This document shows, piece by piece, positions 23,101-36,100 of a stretch of DNA of 64,000 nt (position 1 is its first letter; each line of letters opens with the position of its first letter). Below the pieces are notes generated by a model that saw only the letters and a list, made by a program, of their open reading frames with translations, had not been told where the DNA came from and did not search any database. Location of the stretch: contig OZ023206.1 in the NCBI GenBank assembly GCA_963995525.1, forward strand, positions 30,066,021-30,130,020. Reading direction: 5' to 3'. Position numbers and translations under genes: made by a program. Origin of the DNA: Escarpia spicata. Its lineage: Eukaryota > Annelida > Polychaeta > Sabellida > Siboglinidae.

Positions 23101-24130
23101 AACTGACGAGTCGCGCACTGCTGTGAAGCTCGGAGCAACTGACGTGTCGCGCACTGGAGTGGGGTTCGGCTGAGGAAGGGGTAGACCAGCAGCGGGATTT
23201 GACGTGACCGTCACATCGGCTGCGGCAAAATCAGCATCCGAAAAGATGTGCGGGTTGAATGGGTTTATCCCACACTTTCGGAAGCCACTGATCGCGTTAC
23301 TCACCGTAGCAGCTTAAATGTAAGCCGACCCAAAGAGAGCTGCTATTTGAAACTCTGTGACCGACCGGCCAGGGTGCTGGCGCAGCCATGTCTGCACTTC
23401 TCTGTTGTAATTGACATTAACACTTTTGAACACGCTCACATCGAGTGGCTGAAGCCGGTGCGTGCAGTGGGACGGCAGTGATATGATTATGATGTTGTTT
23501 GTCTTGGCCTTGTCGATCAGTCGAACATTCTTCGTGTGGCTGCTGTGGCCATCTAGGATGAGCAACACCTTTGATGCTCGGTGGCTTGGCTGCACAACTT
23601 CAATGAAGTACAGGAGGCGACCCGTCAAGCAGTTCCGGCTTCATGCGAACCCTGGGGAAGATCATCATCGGTGGGATGTATGCGCCGGTCGCCGAAACAC
23701 AAGCGACAACTGTAACATTCTTTCCCCTCTCCGCACTGGTGATAGCCCCGATCCCTTTCTTCGCCAGCACTTTTCCTGGCTTGTGGCAAATAGTGTAACC
23801 ATATTCGTCCACGTTGAATATGTTGCCTTCGTGGATGACCCTCTTCCCATCCTCATCAAAGATGGTGGCTTGTAGAAGCTGCATGTACCGATCAACCTTC
23901 GTTCTGTTAAAGCCGACGGCTCGCTGAATCGACTTTGGCTCAGGGATTCGCGGACTGATGTCTGGATGCCGTTTTAAGTAGCCTTTCAGCCAGTCCTTTT
24001 ATGTTCTTTGTTTCGCAGAATTTGAATACAAAGTGCCTCACATCATCTCGCGTCAAGCCGAAGAGTTTGGCCTCCATTTCAAATATGGTGGCTTTCATCT
24101 CTGTTTCTTGATCTATGGAGAGTACAGTAT
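23101..24130 (-). pseudogene. pogo-like transposase, DNA-binding and DDE core
   Basis: The minus strand gives FGLTRDDVRHFVFKFCETKN, a frame change at an AAAA run near 24000, then YLKRHPDISPRIPEP and AVGFNRTKVDRYM: a CENPB-type HTH. The DDE core follows: NIFNVDEYGYTI (first Asp), an internal deletion after KPELLDG near 23620 that also shifts frame, LILDGHSSHTKNVRL (second Asp) and HRLQPLDVSVFKSVN (third Asp). A TAA interrupts AYI/AAT near 23310, before GFRKCGINPFNPHIF. At least three lesions make it dead. Confidence 0.85.
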
Positions 24131-24761
24131 AGCAGCAGAAACAAATTGCTTCTGGGCAGTTTAGAAATATAGCCTATAATAAAACAGATAGCAACACCTC
24201 AAAAACTGGAAAACTTTGTTAAAAAAAGTTTGCTGCTGCTATATGAACCCCTTTAAATATAGCATATACTACGAATTACCATTGGATAACAATTACTATT
24301 GTTTTGAATATAATTGTAGCCTCAAATGATTGCAACGCAGACTGGCGGTAGGTAAACAAATAACATATAGGCTAATGTGAGCACCGTGCTCATAATACCT
24401 CCAGAAAGCCTGCTCATATTAGTCACAGCGCTAGGCACTCCACAAGGTGATAATTTGGCGAACTATAATCCGCGAGAGGCTGCATTATCGCTCATTACAA
24501 TACGCAACAAGGTTTAATTTACACATCACTTGCGCATCGTAATGATACACATTTTGAATCAGAATAAATTCGCCGTACTGGTGGATATGGTAAGAAACGT
24601 GCACAATTTCTTTACACGACCTCACCTCGGAAAATATTCGGCAGCGCAAACGACAGAAATGGTGCTGGCGGTTCGAAGACGACGTGCTTCAAGAAAAACA
24701 CGGATGGCGGCACCTGGCATGTTTGGTTTAAGCTGCAGGGGGTGCTCATATTACCCGCTAC

Positions 24762-24785
24762 GCTCACGATACCCGACTTTACCCT
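24762..24785 (-). repeat. Right terminal inverted repeat of the pogo-like element
   Basis: Reverse complement of the left end with five mismatches. More GCTCATATTA-type motifs stand just inside it (24412 on, 24744 on), as expected for transposase-binding sites. Confidence 0.7.
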
Positions 24786-27100
24786 GCTACCCAGTTATAA
24801 ATGTCAGAACGATAGGTTCAGACGGCTGCGGCTATTACAGCAACCGATCGAATTGTAACCGATATAATATTATTCTAAATGTCAGAACGATAAGTTTTGG
24901 CGGCGGCGGCTTATATTCAGCAACCGAGTTACTCACCGAGTCTGCGAATAACTGATTTTCACGGGTGTACTGCGATAGTCTTTTAGTAGTTTTCGCAAGG
25001 CGCTCGGTGACAGTGCTTCACGAGAAAAGTTCCTCCGGCAGTGTGCCCCAGTAGTCGCCATGATACATCACTGGCCTGTGTTATGTACACACAGCAAGCA
25101 TCTTCGGGCCTGTTCTAACAAACAGCTCCCTCGCAGTGTCTGGCTGCATCCCCCAACAGCCAGCCCTAATCCTCATTAAAGCCCTCCTTATAGACAGACG
25201 GTGCCCCTTCATTATGTCATTTCCAAAGTCTAGGGTTCTCTGTAAATCTTGGCAGGTTGCCAGTGAACTCACTGTAACCTTCTGAACAAAGGCCCTCTGT
25301 ATAGGGCTCTTGCCTCCCCAAAACCAGATGGCCTCAAATGTAAACAAATCCCCCACCCCAGTAATATCCATTTGCATATAAATTGGCTTTTCGGAGCACT
25401 ATAACATTCAGTAATTAAGAATAGTTTATACTATGTGTGTTATCGTTATAAATTATCTACATATCAATGGTTTAACCAAACCAATAGGGCGCCACCTAGC
25501 GACACGACACCTCGTCTTTTGACAGGATACTCAATCTCAATACTTTTATGAACCTGTTGGCATTGAGATATTCACTTTTCGCGCATACTCGTGTATTGCC
25601 ATCCAACGCATGAACATAAGCTCACACAATATCAGCATTAAACATTTATACCGTTTATGTACTATTTACGTTCTTTGACACACCTTGGGAAGTCCCGTGG
25701 TTATATATAATTACTTTCGGTTTCCACCCCTGGCGGACAAACTTACAAACAAAATATGTTCTTATATTGTAGCGTTTTTATTTTGTGAATGATTATTCGG
25801 ACAAGCAAACATGCTTCGTGAAAATTAGCTAATGTCTTAGAATACCGATGTCCACTGAACGACACTAATTCACGGCATCAACGTGGAATAAATTTATGTA
25901 ATGCGCCACCTAGCGAGTCGCGAGTCATCAACAGGCTAACAAGAAGAACAAGAAACATCGGAATGTTTTTGTATGCGAAAATTACACTCCAAGAAGCCAA
26001 CCAATGCTATGAAGCAGTGGGGACGAGTAACTACTTTAATTGCTATTATGAAAGAGACTAAATAAAAACGACATATGAACCGAACCTTGAGTTGATTAAC
26101 TAAAAACATTGCCGTAACATTAATCACGTCCAGGTTGAGGCCATGTGATTTTGGCAGCTAGAAGGCTGGCTAGGGTCGAGTACGTTGTCTTTGGCGTAGC
26201 CGTAGGCTACACTAACAGAAACAATTGCACAGGTGTGATCAGCTGGTTCAGCAGCGAATCTGGTAGGCCACACACGGTAACACACCGTAATTTAAGACTG
26301 TAACATCGGTATAAGTTGTAGTTCTGTTGTAAATGACGACACCACAACAATAGGCGAAAACAGGAAATAAATTAATAAAATACAGGTAGATCTGTCGGCT
26401 TAATTACTCAAGAAGAGCAAAGGTAGTTAGGCTACCACGGCACAACCACAGTTAGCGACAGGCTAGACATTACGACAGAGGTCACCCTGCATTTACAGCA
26501 TCAATCTAACGGAAACGTCAATATCACAACATGTAAATATTTTGTGTTTCTTTGATTAACTTCATAATGACTATGTTTGTACCCACGAGGTGGCGCAACT
26601 GCATGTAGAATTCCACGCGTGCCGCCACATGTTGGACAGTTTGTTGTGTAATTGTGAATGATTACTAAATGTGAGAATGTAAGAATTGTAACTATGTCGC
26701 TAATACTAGCTATATGTTTAAATTGTAGAAAATGAAAACAGGGTTATTTTAAAGCTGTGTTTCACCTATCCCAAGCTGAGATGTATACACAAATTGAAAA
26801 ATATTCAAGAAGTGTGGGATACACACGTTTATTGAATAGTTATTATCTCAACAAGCCAATGACTTCCTTGTCCACCTGCTATCTGGTCTGTTAGTTTTTG
26901 TCTCTGGAATGTAATCTTGTTCAAGGACATAAGACTAACTACTCTTTCATCCATTTACCAAAGTTCTTCGTCCTGATTCCATTGTACACAGGAGTGAGGT
27001 TTTGGACATCTCGTTGCTGTTTCTGTTGTTCCATCTACTGCACTGAACAGTACCCACTCATTGGCATGGTATATCGACGTTTCCAAACACCACAGACGCA
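24786..27100. other. Intergenic DNA before the TRIM-RRM gene
   Basis: No gene recognised. An open frame at 25081-25377 (minus, 98 codons; contains RRALMRIRAGCWGMQPDTA) resembles no family I know. The phrase gcgccacctagcga recurs at about 25488 and 25901, with a reversed relative (gaggtggcgcaac) near 26587, perhaps marking a small interspersed repeat. Confidence 0.35.
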
Positions 27101-27114
27101 TGCATGTGTGCCTG

Positions 27115-27285
27115 CACCCACTCACACACCGTCACACACACATGGACAGACGCACATATACCACATGCATGCACACACACCACACGCATGCACACACACC
27201 ACACGCACACACACCACGCACACATGCACGCACACACGCACACACACACACACACATACACACACACACACACACACATGCAGTC
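27115..27285. repeat. CA-rich microsatellite
   Basis: (CA)n mixed with CATG phrases, starting at about 27115 and ending in pure CA at about 27237-27280. Open frames on both strands across it are artefacts. Confidence 0.85.
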
Positions 27286-27404
27286 CAGTCTTACACATCC
27301 ATGCCGTTTTACCTTTTTTATGTAATGTGTAACATTAGTTATCAAGATGAAATTGTATATCCGATTGTAGATTGGACGGCAGCATTGATAACAAAGTAAA
27401 AATC

Positions 27405-27887
27405 ATGGCGGAACAGGAAACCAAACACGATGGCGAATTGTCATCGTTCAGTGACCTACAGGAGTTCACCACCCCTAAGATGTTGGCCTGGTGTGGACAC
27501 TGCTTATGTGAGGAGGGTCTTCAGGATTACTATAAGGGCAACCAACAACTGCCCTCGGCCCAGCTGGGAGAGTTGCCTTGCCCCACCTGCCAGGAACCCG
27601 TATCGATTTCGGAGAAAGGTGTCTGCCCTTTGCTAAATGATTTCAAAGCAAACAAGTCAGAGGAAATGTTCCGAATGATGACTCTTCGCAAACGCGTGCC
27701 ATCCAATTTATGTGATATATGTCAGTCAGAAAAGATCACTGTCGAGGCCAGTGTATTCTGCAGTAAGTGCAGACTGACCTACTGCAGTGGGTGTCTGGTG
27801 AAACATGACAAGAACCCGATCTTCAAAGACCACAAAGTCTTCGAGAAGTCTTTGCAAGATGCTATAACAATGGAGCTCATGTGTAGG
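27405..27887 (+). CDS. Exon 1: degenerate RING and B-box 1
   Basis: The RING-like part (residues about 14-67) reads DLQEFTTPKMLAWCGHCLCE and ends LPCPTCQEPV. Zinc ligands Cys3-His4 (CGH) and Cys7-Cys8 (CPTC) are present, but Cys1, Cys2 and Cys6 are replaced by Ser, Asp and Gly. B-box 1 follows at about 104-147: LCDICQSEKIT, FCSKC, YCSGCLVKHD and FKDHKVF, with its Cys/His ligands present. The exon ends in phase 0 inside B-box 2, after the Cys-Arg pair. Confidence 0.85.
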
Positions 27888-30069
27888 GTATGTGCATAGA
27901 TGCTAGCAGTTGAAAAAGTACAATATATATGGGTAGATGACAGTTGCCTTACTTCGCTGGAGTGTATGAATTCAATGACTAGATAAATTCAGTCACGTGG
28001 TCTTGATGTGGTATTAACATTTTAAATTTTGCAAACCTGTAATTTGGATAAATATTGTATGCGCCATAACTTTACCAAGCATATTGTAATCCACTGCTCT
28101 CTACTTTTTAATTCAGCTGCGTAAGTTATATCAAGCTTACATATTATATCATGACATCGTATGTATTGTCGCTAGTCATTTTACCATTGTTTTCGTGCAT
28201 TTTACATGTGAACGTATATAATGTATCTGAATATTTCTTCTCTGGTAACGGGGAATCAATAAAACTGCTACTACTAATAATGATAATAATAACCATAAAT
28301 ACGTTGACCTGTGACTCATAGTTCTTTCCTGCACCAAACTCTGTCAACAAGGAGATTACAAATTAGGATGACAATTATATCGGTTCGTATGCTTGATAAA
28401 AGCAGGGGTTAGAGACCTCTCAAAATTATACATTCCCATGTCATGCTGTTTTGTTGTGCTATTTCAGATACTGACATCGGAAGACCGGGGGGTGTGCTGT
28501 TGGAGATTTTTTGCTGGAATTCACTGGTTCGCCATCTTGAAGACGGGGGGGTTATGCTGCTGGAGATTTTTTTAGAGAAAATAGGGGAGATTTGCCTATA
28601 TTTCAGGAAACCGGGAGATACACCAAAAATCCAAATACATCCAAAATCATGGGAGAGTTGACAGGTATACAAAATCCAACTTTTAGACTCGACGTAGCTT
28701 TCAAGACCTTAGCGGTCTATTTTTCAGCATCGGAATGAGGTGTTGCCATCGTCGTTGTTACAAGATAGAAGCTCCAATATATAATCAAATCATGAAACAA
28801 TTGACATGCTGAGTTCATATGGTGTATGTGTTGGACCAGGCGCACAAGGGGGAAGATGGTCGCTACATGTGTCAGACTTGCAAGGCTGTCATATGCAACC
28901 TGTGTGCCATCGACCACTCTGAGCATGCAGTCGTCGAGATAGACGAGGTGTTCGCGCAGCAACAAGAAGACATGCGTAACCTTCAGACGATCATCGATGA
29001 CAAGGTCAAACATTGGCATAGTGTGAAAGCGGACTTGGAAGCACAAAACAAACAGATCTTCAGATCGCGCGAGAAGGTATGTGATGTACACCACTTGTCA
29101 CTTCTAGTTGATTGTTAACATGTGAGTCATGGATTGTTAGTCTGCAATAAATATGAGACATGCATTCACATGGTATGTTTATGTATTAGTACACTCACTG
29201 TTGATTATTGTAAGTGCATCTCCTTGTAGCTTCATTGTTATTTTGTGGGTTTTGTTCCATGGAATTTTATCATGTACAACTGTCAACTGTGTCCTGTTGT
29301 AATACGGTCTGTATGTCTCGCATCCCACAGAGGGTGTCAGTTGTCTTTGTACTGACTTTGTGACAGACTTGATGACATCATGCCTTTAAAACATTCACTT
29401 GCATCAAATTACACATTTATATAAATTAACCAGTGAGCGGATGTACTTGTTAACTCTTTCATGTCAGAGTATATAAAATAGTTTAATCATTGAAACCTCT
29501 TCATCTACATGCAAACGGCGTGTATTGTTGTTTGCTGAAAGTTCTTTACCCACGTGTTCTGCAGATAGAGTATGCTATAAGAGAGAACTCTCCAGAGATG
29601 TCGGCAACTTCACAGGAAACAGAGCTGCGAGATCTGAGGCAGAACAGCACTCAGGAACTGGAACCAATTGAACAGAAGTTGGAAATGGTCGAATTCTACA
29701 TTGCTATGGCAAACAGTTTGCAGGTAAAACAGATCAGATATAAGTGAAGAGGTTTGTCAGACTGGATGGTTCAAAAATAGTATTTTTACTTTTTTCACTG
29801 TCAGTTTACTTTAAATCTCGTGACGTTTCGACTGCTTTCAGCAATCTTCATAGGCGGCTACCGCTAGATGGGGAGACGGTCGTCACTCTACACGGACATA
29901 TCACTCTGGTGTGGACATAGTGCACCAGAATCACATCGTAAACTGGGAGGGGCCAAATTAGTAGACAGGTAGTCGGATTGGAGAAAAAGAATACAGTTGT
30001 TGTTAATTGTATTTGGTTATGTCAGAATGCATCATTCCGTGATGTTGTTTTGCTGCTCAGTGATTGCTG

Positions 30070-30110
<41 letters not shown>

Positions 30111-33100
30111 GCTAACTTTGTGCATTGTAAGTCCATCTCCTCCCAGATGCTGAGTTCTACATACGTCTGTCTATATATATTAACATGTTAACTTTGGTGC
30201 ATTACAAGTCCATCTCCCAGGTGCCCAGTTCCACGTACGTCTGTTTATATTTATTCACTTCCTTCAACCGTTGACCTCTGATCTACCACTTGGCGAAGTG
30301 CTTGGAAAAAACACAAATGTATTTATATAAATTATTTACTTTTTTGGTGAACAAACTGAGTTGTCAGTAACTCCCCAGGTGGCACCACTGGAGTTGTGTT
30401 AACATTATCGTCTGCTGCGTGCAGCAGAAGTCAAATGTTCGTGGGAACGAGGTTAAGTTAAAAATACTGTGGTAGTGTCAACTGCTGCTCTTGGTTTGAT
30501 GCTCCACGGGTGGGTGTAAGCTAATTTGTAATTATGTTACTCAGTGTCTGGTGTTCTACACAGGAATATACGCAGTCGCTGGGTCAGCGAAACGTGATCC
30601 AAGTGATGGCAGGTCAAGATGAGCTTATCCAACGCATGTGCACAATCGCTGAAGCTGACGAAACCGCAAACGCCAACGAACCATCATCTCTGGTGGAAGA
30701 TCACGTAGCTGTAGAGATGGTAAATTTATATTTACCATTACGTGTATTTAATACAGAACAGGTCAAGTTTAAATACATGTCATCCAAACAATGCTAAGAT
30801 AAATAACAATACAAATACTAATATATTTATTTTAGTGTAGCATATTTCCTTTCTTGTTCAAAGCGGTTAATAAAAAAGCATGGATTACAAAGCTATACAG
30901 ACTATCTTAATTTACTGCACCGGTTGTTCAAAGTCTATAAGCAGGGGTTTACCTGGATGTTTGTGTTCAAGGATCCTTGGGTCCCCAACCTTCTTTTGAG
31001 GGGGTCCCAAGCCTGTAGCAAGGGTCCCACTTATTGTTCTTTTTTAATTGGAAGTATTGTTTTCTAAATATCACAACTTTACAACCCATGTAAACCCGGT
31101 TATTATTATTATTAGTTTGATACTAACAAAAACTTAACAAAATAACGTGCCTTGTTACAATACACTGTTATATTTGTTGATGTTTTCCCTTGATAATTTA
31201 TGTAGTTTTGAAAGTTAGAGCAGCCTTCCTCACTTATGAGAGGGCATACGCATAGTCTGCTAGATGGCTTGGCTTGCGTGTAAATGTCACATTGGGAGAT
31301 CTTCTAAGGCAAAGCTAAGGATATCGAGGAAGCCACTTTGGAAGGCTCTTGAATTTGTTTCGGTGGCAGGAAACCTGACCGTGGTGATGACAGTAGTAAT
31401 GGAATAGCCAATAGGCAGCAGATGCATTACTTTGTGGACACTTAATTGTCACGAGTAGAATCTGGGCCCACCTCAATTTCGGCATTATCACAGTTGTGCC
31501 TACTAAATGTTGTACCTCAACGCGTTTATTCCATCATTCCACATCGTTTCAGGAATATAATGTCCCAAATAGAACTCACTCAAGTTTGAAAAAGTGTGCG
31601 CCGCTGCGGTCTCACATGAAACAAGCAATATTAAAGGGAATATTGGTATTAGCTCAGATCTGTTTTTTATGTGTACACCATGTTTAACATTGTATGTAAC
31701 ATTCAAGAACATAAAAAATACAGAAAAATACATTTGTAGCATAAATTCGATTTTAAATCAAATCGGTTTGATTGTTGGACGAGCGATTGGCACAATCTGC
31801 CCCGGGATGGGAATCGGGATCGCAGTGCTTGCACTCTCTTTTGTCGCTGTACGGTCCATCATTTGTTTGGTGATAACAAGTGGTTAGTTATACCAAAGAA
31901 TGTTCGTAGGTCGCTTTGTTTTTCATCGCTACAGCTCTAATAAATTAGGAAGTCTTAAAACGCACAGACACTGCGCTCAAACGCTGAAGCCTGAACGGAC
32001 ATGCGCACGGATTGGTCTGGTTCGCGAATCAGTCCCTAGAGACGCTCCACAAAACTACGTGCAGGGCGCCTCCACACAGAGGATTAGTCGCCCTTCAGAA
32101 TCGGGAAGCATATGCCTATGGGAATGGTTATTTGGAAGGACTCATGAAAAGAAATACCAAACGAACTGATTCGGTAATAAACTACCAAGTTAAACTTAAA
32201 GACATTCATATTCAATATATATATATTTGTTATATGCATGCGCCCTGTGGGACGCAATGATTATTTGGCACACGTCCAGGTACTGTTTCTATGCATAGAG
32301 GACGCAGGATCCTGCGTCCCGTAAACCTCTGTATAAGTGTGTACTTAGAGGAATAACAATATTTGAAAATCCACCAAACACAGGTAGCGTACATAGGGGA
32401 ACAAAAAGTAGTCAAGACACACCACACCACACACACCACACACACACCACACACACCACACACACCACACACACACCACACACACACCACACACACCACA
32501 CACACCACTGCACACACACCACTCACACACCACACACACACCACACACATTACACCACACACACCTCACACCACACACACACACCACACACATTACACCA
32601 CACACACCTCACACCACACACACCTCACACCACACACACCGCACACACCGCACACACCGCACACACCGCACACACCGCACACACCACACACACCACACAC
32701 ACCACACACACCACACACACCTCACACCACACACACACACCACACACATTACACCACACACACCTCACACCACACACACCTCACACCACACACACCGCAC
32801 ACACCGCACACACCGCACACACCGCACACACCGCACACACCGCACACACCGCACACACCGCACACACCGCACACACCGCACACACCACACACACCGCACA
32901 CACCACACACACCTCACACCACACACACACACCACACACATTACACCTCACACCACACACACCTCACACCACACACACCGCACACACCGCACACACCGCA
33001 CACACCGCACACACCACACACACCACACACACCACACACACCACACACACCTCACACCACACACACACACCACACACATTACACCACACACACCTCACAC

Positions 33101-36100
33101 CACACACACCTCACACCACACACACCGCACACACCGCACACACCGCACACACCGCACACACCGCACACACCGCACACACCGCACACACCGCACACCACAC
33201 ACACACACACACACAATTCTCTTATGGGCATGTTGCTACAACGGGCTCCATTGTTCTGCAAGCAAGCAATTGTGGTTGCAGGGTGAGCCTGAAGAGGAAG
33301 GGCCGCCAGCAGCAGTCATAAAGAACGTTGTCCTTGTGAGCGGCATCACAGACACGACTGACGGGAATGCTCTCAAAGTGTTCTTTCAAAGTAAGCGTCT
33401 TTCCGGAGGCGGTGTCGTGGACAATATCGACTTCCGAAAGGACAAGGGCGAAGCAGTTGTAACATACTTCAGCGAAGAAGGTAAAGTTTGAAGCGTACAT
33501 ACCTTACGTAGATACATAGCATATACAATATATGATCATAGTAAGTCTTCATTAAGTTAAGACAATATTATAAATACATGTAACTCGACTATATTTCAGT
33601 ATTGTCTTATTCTCTATGGTATTTCACTATACAACATTCGAAAATATTGATATTGTTCCAGCAAATTGATTACTGCTGTTTGTTTTCTGTTACGTTGGCA
33701 TGAACATGGAACACCTGCTTTGATTTGGGGACAGACATGTCGTCCATATCAATGTATTATCTGCCTCAGTGGTTGCAATGCAGCCATTCTCAGACCATAA
33801 TCAGATCTTTAGCAAATCTCATAATCATTCCAGACAAACAATCAAATTGTTGTAAAACCCTAGAATATTTACAAAGTTATCTCTTGTTAGTTTCAAGCAT
33901 CACTATATTTTTTTTAAAGTTATACATTTAACTTATGATAGTTTTACCATATTGTTTTCCAGAAGATGCTGCTAAAATGCTGAGCATAGATAAGTTTGAA
34001 TTGTATGGCGCCCGAGTGTCAGTCATCCCTCTGAGTGACACCTATGATGGACTGGACCGAGAGTCTTCCCAGCCAAGGGCAATCCAAGTAGAAGGAATTG
34101 GCATGGATACATCCGAAGAGTTTCTGGAATTGTTCTTTGAGAACCGGCGCAAGTCTGGCGGTGGGAACATAGAACTTATTGAATATGAAATCAAACAAGG
34201 CACCGCAGTCATCATCTTCAAGGATGCTGACAGTAGGTAGAACTAAGATTTTCTGAAGTGTACACTGTATTGAACGTTATTTTATCGAGCAATTTGTGAT
34301 GCTAATAACAGCATGCAATGAAACCCACCGTATAAGAAATTTACACAAAAAACGTAGTACAAGTAATGCAACAATACACCTTTATAAATATCACACACTT
34401 TGTCAGTAGATTTGTATAGTTTCCAAACTGATTTTTGTTATCATGGCATTGATTGTCAAACTGCACTATATTAAAGCATATGTGATATATTATTCACAAC
34501 AGTAACTAATCTACGAATATATGACGATTTTGATTAATCGATCGTTCTACAATATGAAACTGTGTGACGATATATTTATTTTCCCACAGCTGCCAGTCGA
34601 GTGGTAGAGAAGGAGTCGCTGACTGTCAACGGAACACATATAAAGACAACACTAATGACACCACCCGCATATACACCAGTTGTGTATGTACCAGTCGAAG
34701 AGAATCTGGTCCTTGTGTCGGGCCTGTCACCAAAGTGCACTGGTGACGACTTGGAGACATTCTTCTCAGCAGAGTATACACAAAGTGAAATACAACGTAT
34801 GACCTTTAGTCTGCAACCAGGAGTTGCTATGCTGCAGTTTGCTCATCCGCCAGGTAATCACATGAGTTGTCCATTGATTTGAATTTACCTGTTATCTAAA
34901 AAACACCCACTCTTCGATGACTACATTTTATATGGAAAGAGTAACGTTTGTAAAATTTAATCGAAATAATTTTTTTTGTTCTTTGGAATAAGCTAGTTAT
35001 TCGAGTTAATATTCTGTACCTTTGTAAAGTCGTGTAAATAAGTAAACATTGGGAAAGCGTTTGTGTTGGCATTGCTGCATTAACTCCTCGATACAAAGTC
35101 CCCAGTTGTGGTACCTTTGGCATGTGTGTGCGCGCGTGCATGCATGCATGCGTGTGTGTGTGTGCGCGTGCACGTCTCCTGATGTAGAGGAGTGGTGGCG
35201 ATAAGGAAGAGATACACTTGGACGCATTTTAATGCAGACTGACCCGAACTTTGGTATGCGTTATTGACTGTTTCAGAGTTCGACCATCTGCGGGAACTCT
35301 GTGTGACAAAGCCACTTCGGGGGAGAATGTTGAGTGTACAAAGAGTGCCACAGTCCCGAACCATCCAGGTGCATGACATCGGTGACGTCACTGACGAGAT
35401 GCTTACACTGTACTTTGAGAGCGACCGTAGTGGAGGCGGCAAAGTGACGTATGCACAAGTCTGTCAACAAGATGACTATGCTCTCGTTGATTTTGCACAG
35501 TGCTCCAGTAAGCGTTTTATTGTTTATAAGCAATGTCTGATGTAATTGTGTGTCAACAGTTGTTTATTATTACCAAGAGGGCCGTGGGGAATAATACGAA
35601 TAGTTTTATTTCAGGGTAAAACACATCAATGTATAGGCAGAAAATATCTATGCATTAAAAGGCAATACGTTGTGAAAGTGTAACTCGGTTAAAACAAACA
35701 AGACTCTTTAAAACAAAGAAATTGTAAAAAACGAATTACAGTCGCTGCTGTTTATATGTGTGCAAGCTCGTGGCCGCAATATGACAACGAAAACTAACTC
35801 ATATACCTAGGTCTCTGAAAAACGAAGGTTTAGGTCAGCAGATCAGTTATCACTGCTATGTCATAATCGGATGTAGACCAGCCATATGACATAACCAGAA
35901 CAGTGCCGTTATATAGAGATACACCCACACATTCTCACCATTCCCTTATTTAAGGCAGTACATGTTATTAAAGGCTGACACAAATTATATAAATAGTATT
36001 TGTACGATTCATAACGTAATCGTTATAGGTACCTCCACGATTGGACATTACTTATTTGTGAATTTTCTCTGTGTCTTGTCTGTTGTCATAATTTAATTAT

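Larger units (their letters stand above)
14191..24785 (-). mobile_element. pogo-like (Tigger-type) DNA transposon, with two nested insertions
   Basis: The ends form inverted repeats. The left end (14191-14214) reads 'agggtaaggtcggg' onward, and the right end (24762-24785), read on the minus strand, begins 'agggtaaagtcggg'. They match at 19 of 24 positions. A shared subterminal motif of the type GGGCAATATGAGC lies near both ends (14397-14410; 24744-24758 inverted). Between them, on the minus strand, lie a CENPB-type DNA-binding segment, a DDE transposase core and a Cys-rich C-terminus. Removing the LINE and Gypsy insertions leaves about 3.2 kb, a normal size for the group. Deletions, a frameshift and stops show it cannot move by itself. 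Confidence 0.8.

Noticed and set aside
25081..25377. 98-codon minus-strand open frame as a gene
   Set aside because: No recognisable domain, splice context or initiation context, and it lies in repeat-rich intergenic DNA.
29822..29960. Possible exon with 'gtgacgtttcgactgctttc'
   Set aside because: No open frame of useful length flanked by splice sites; looks like the start of an interspersed repeat.
32230..33286. Long His-Thr-Pro and Cys-Val-Trp open frames
   Set aside because: Translations of the CACACC satellite, not proteins.
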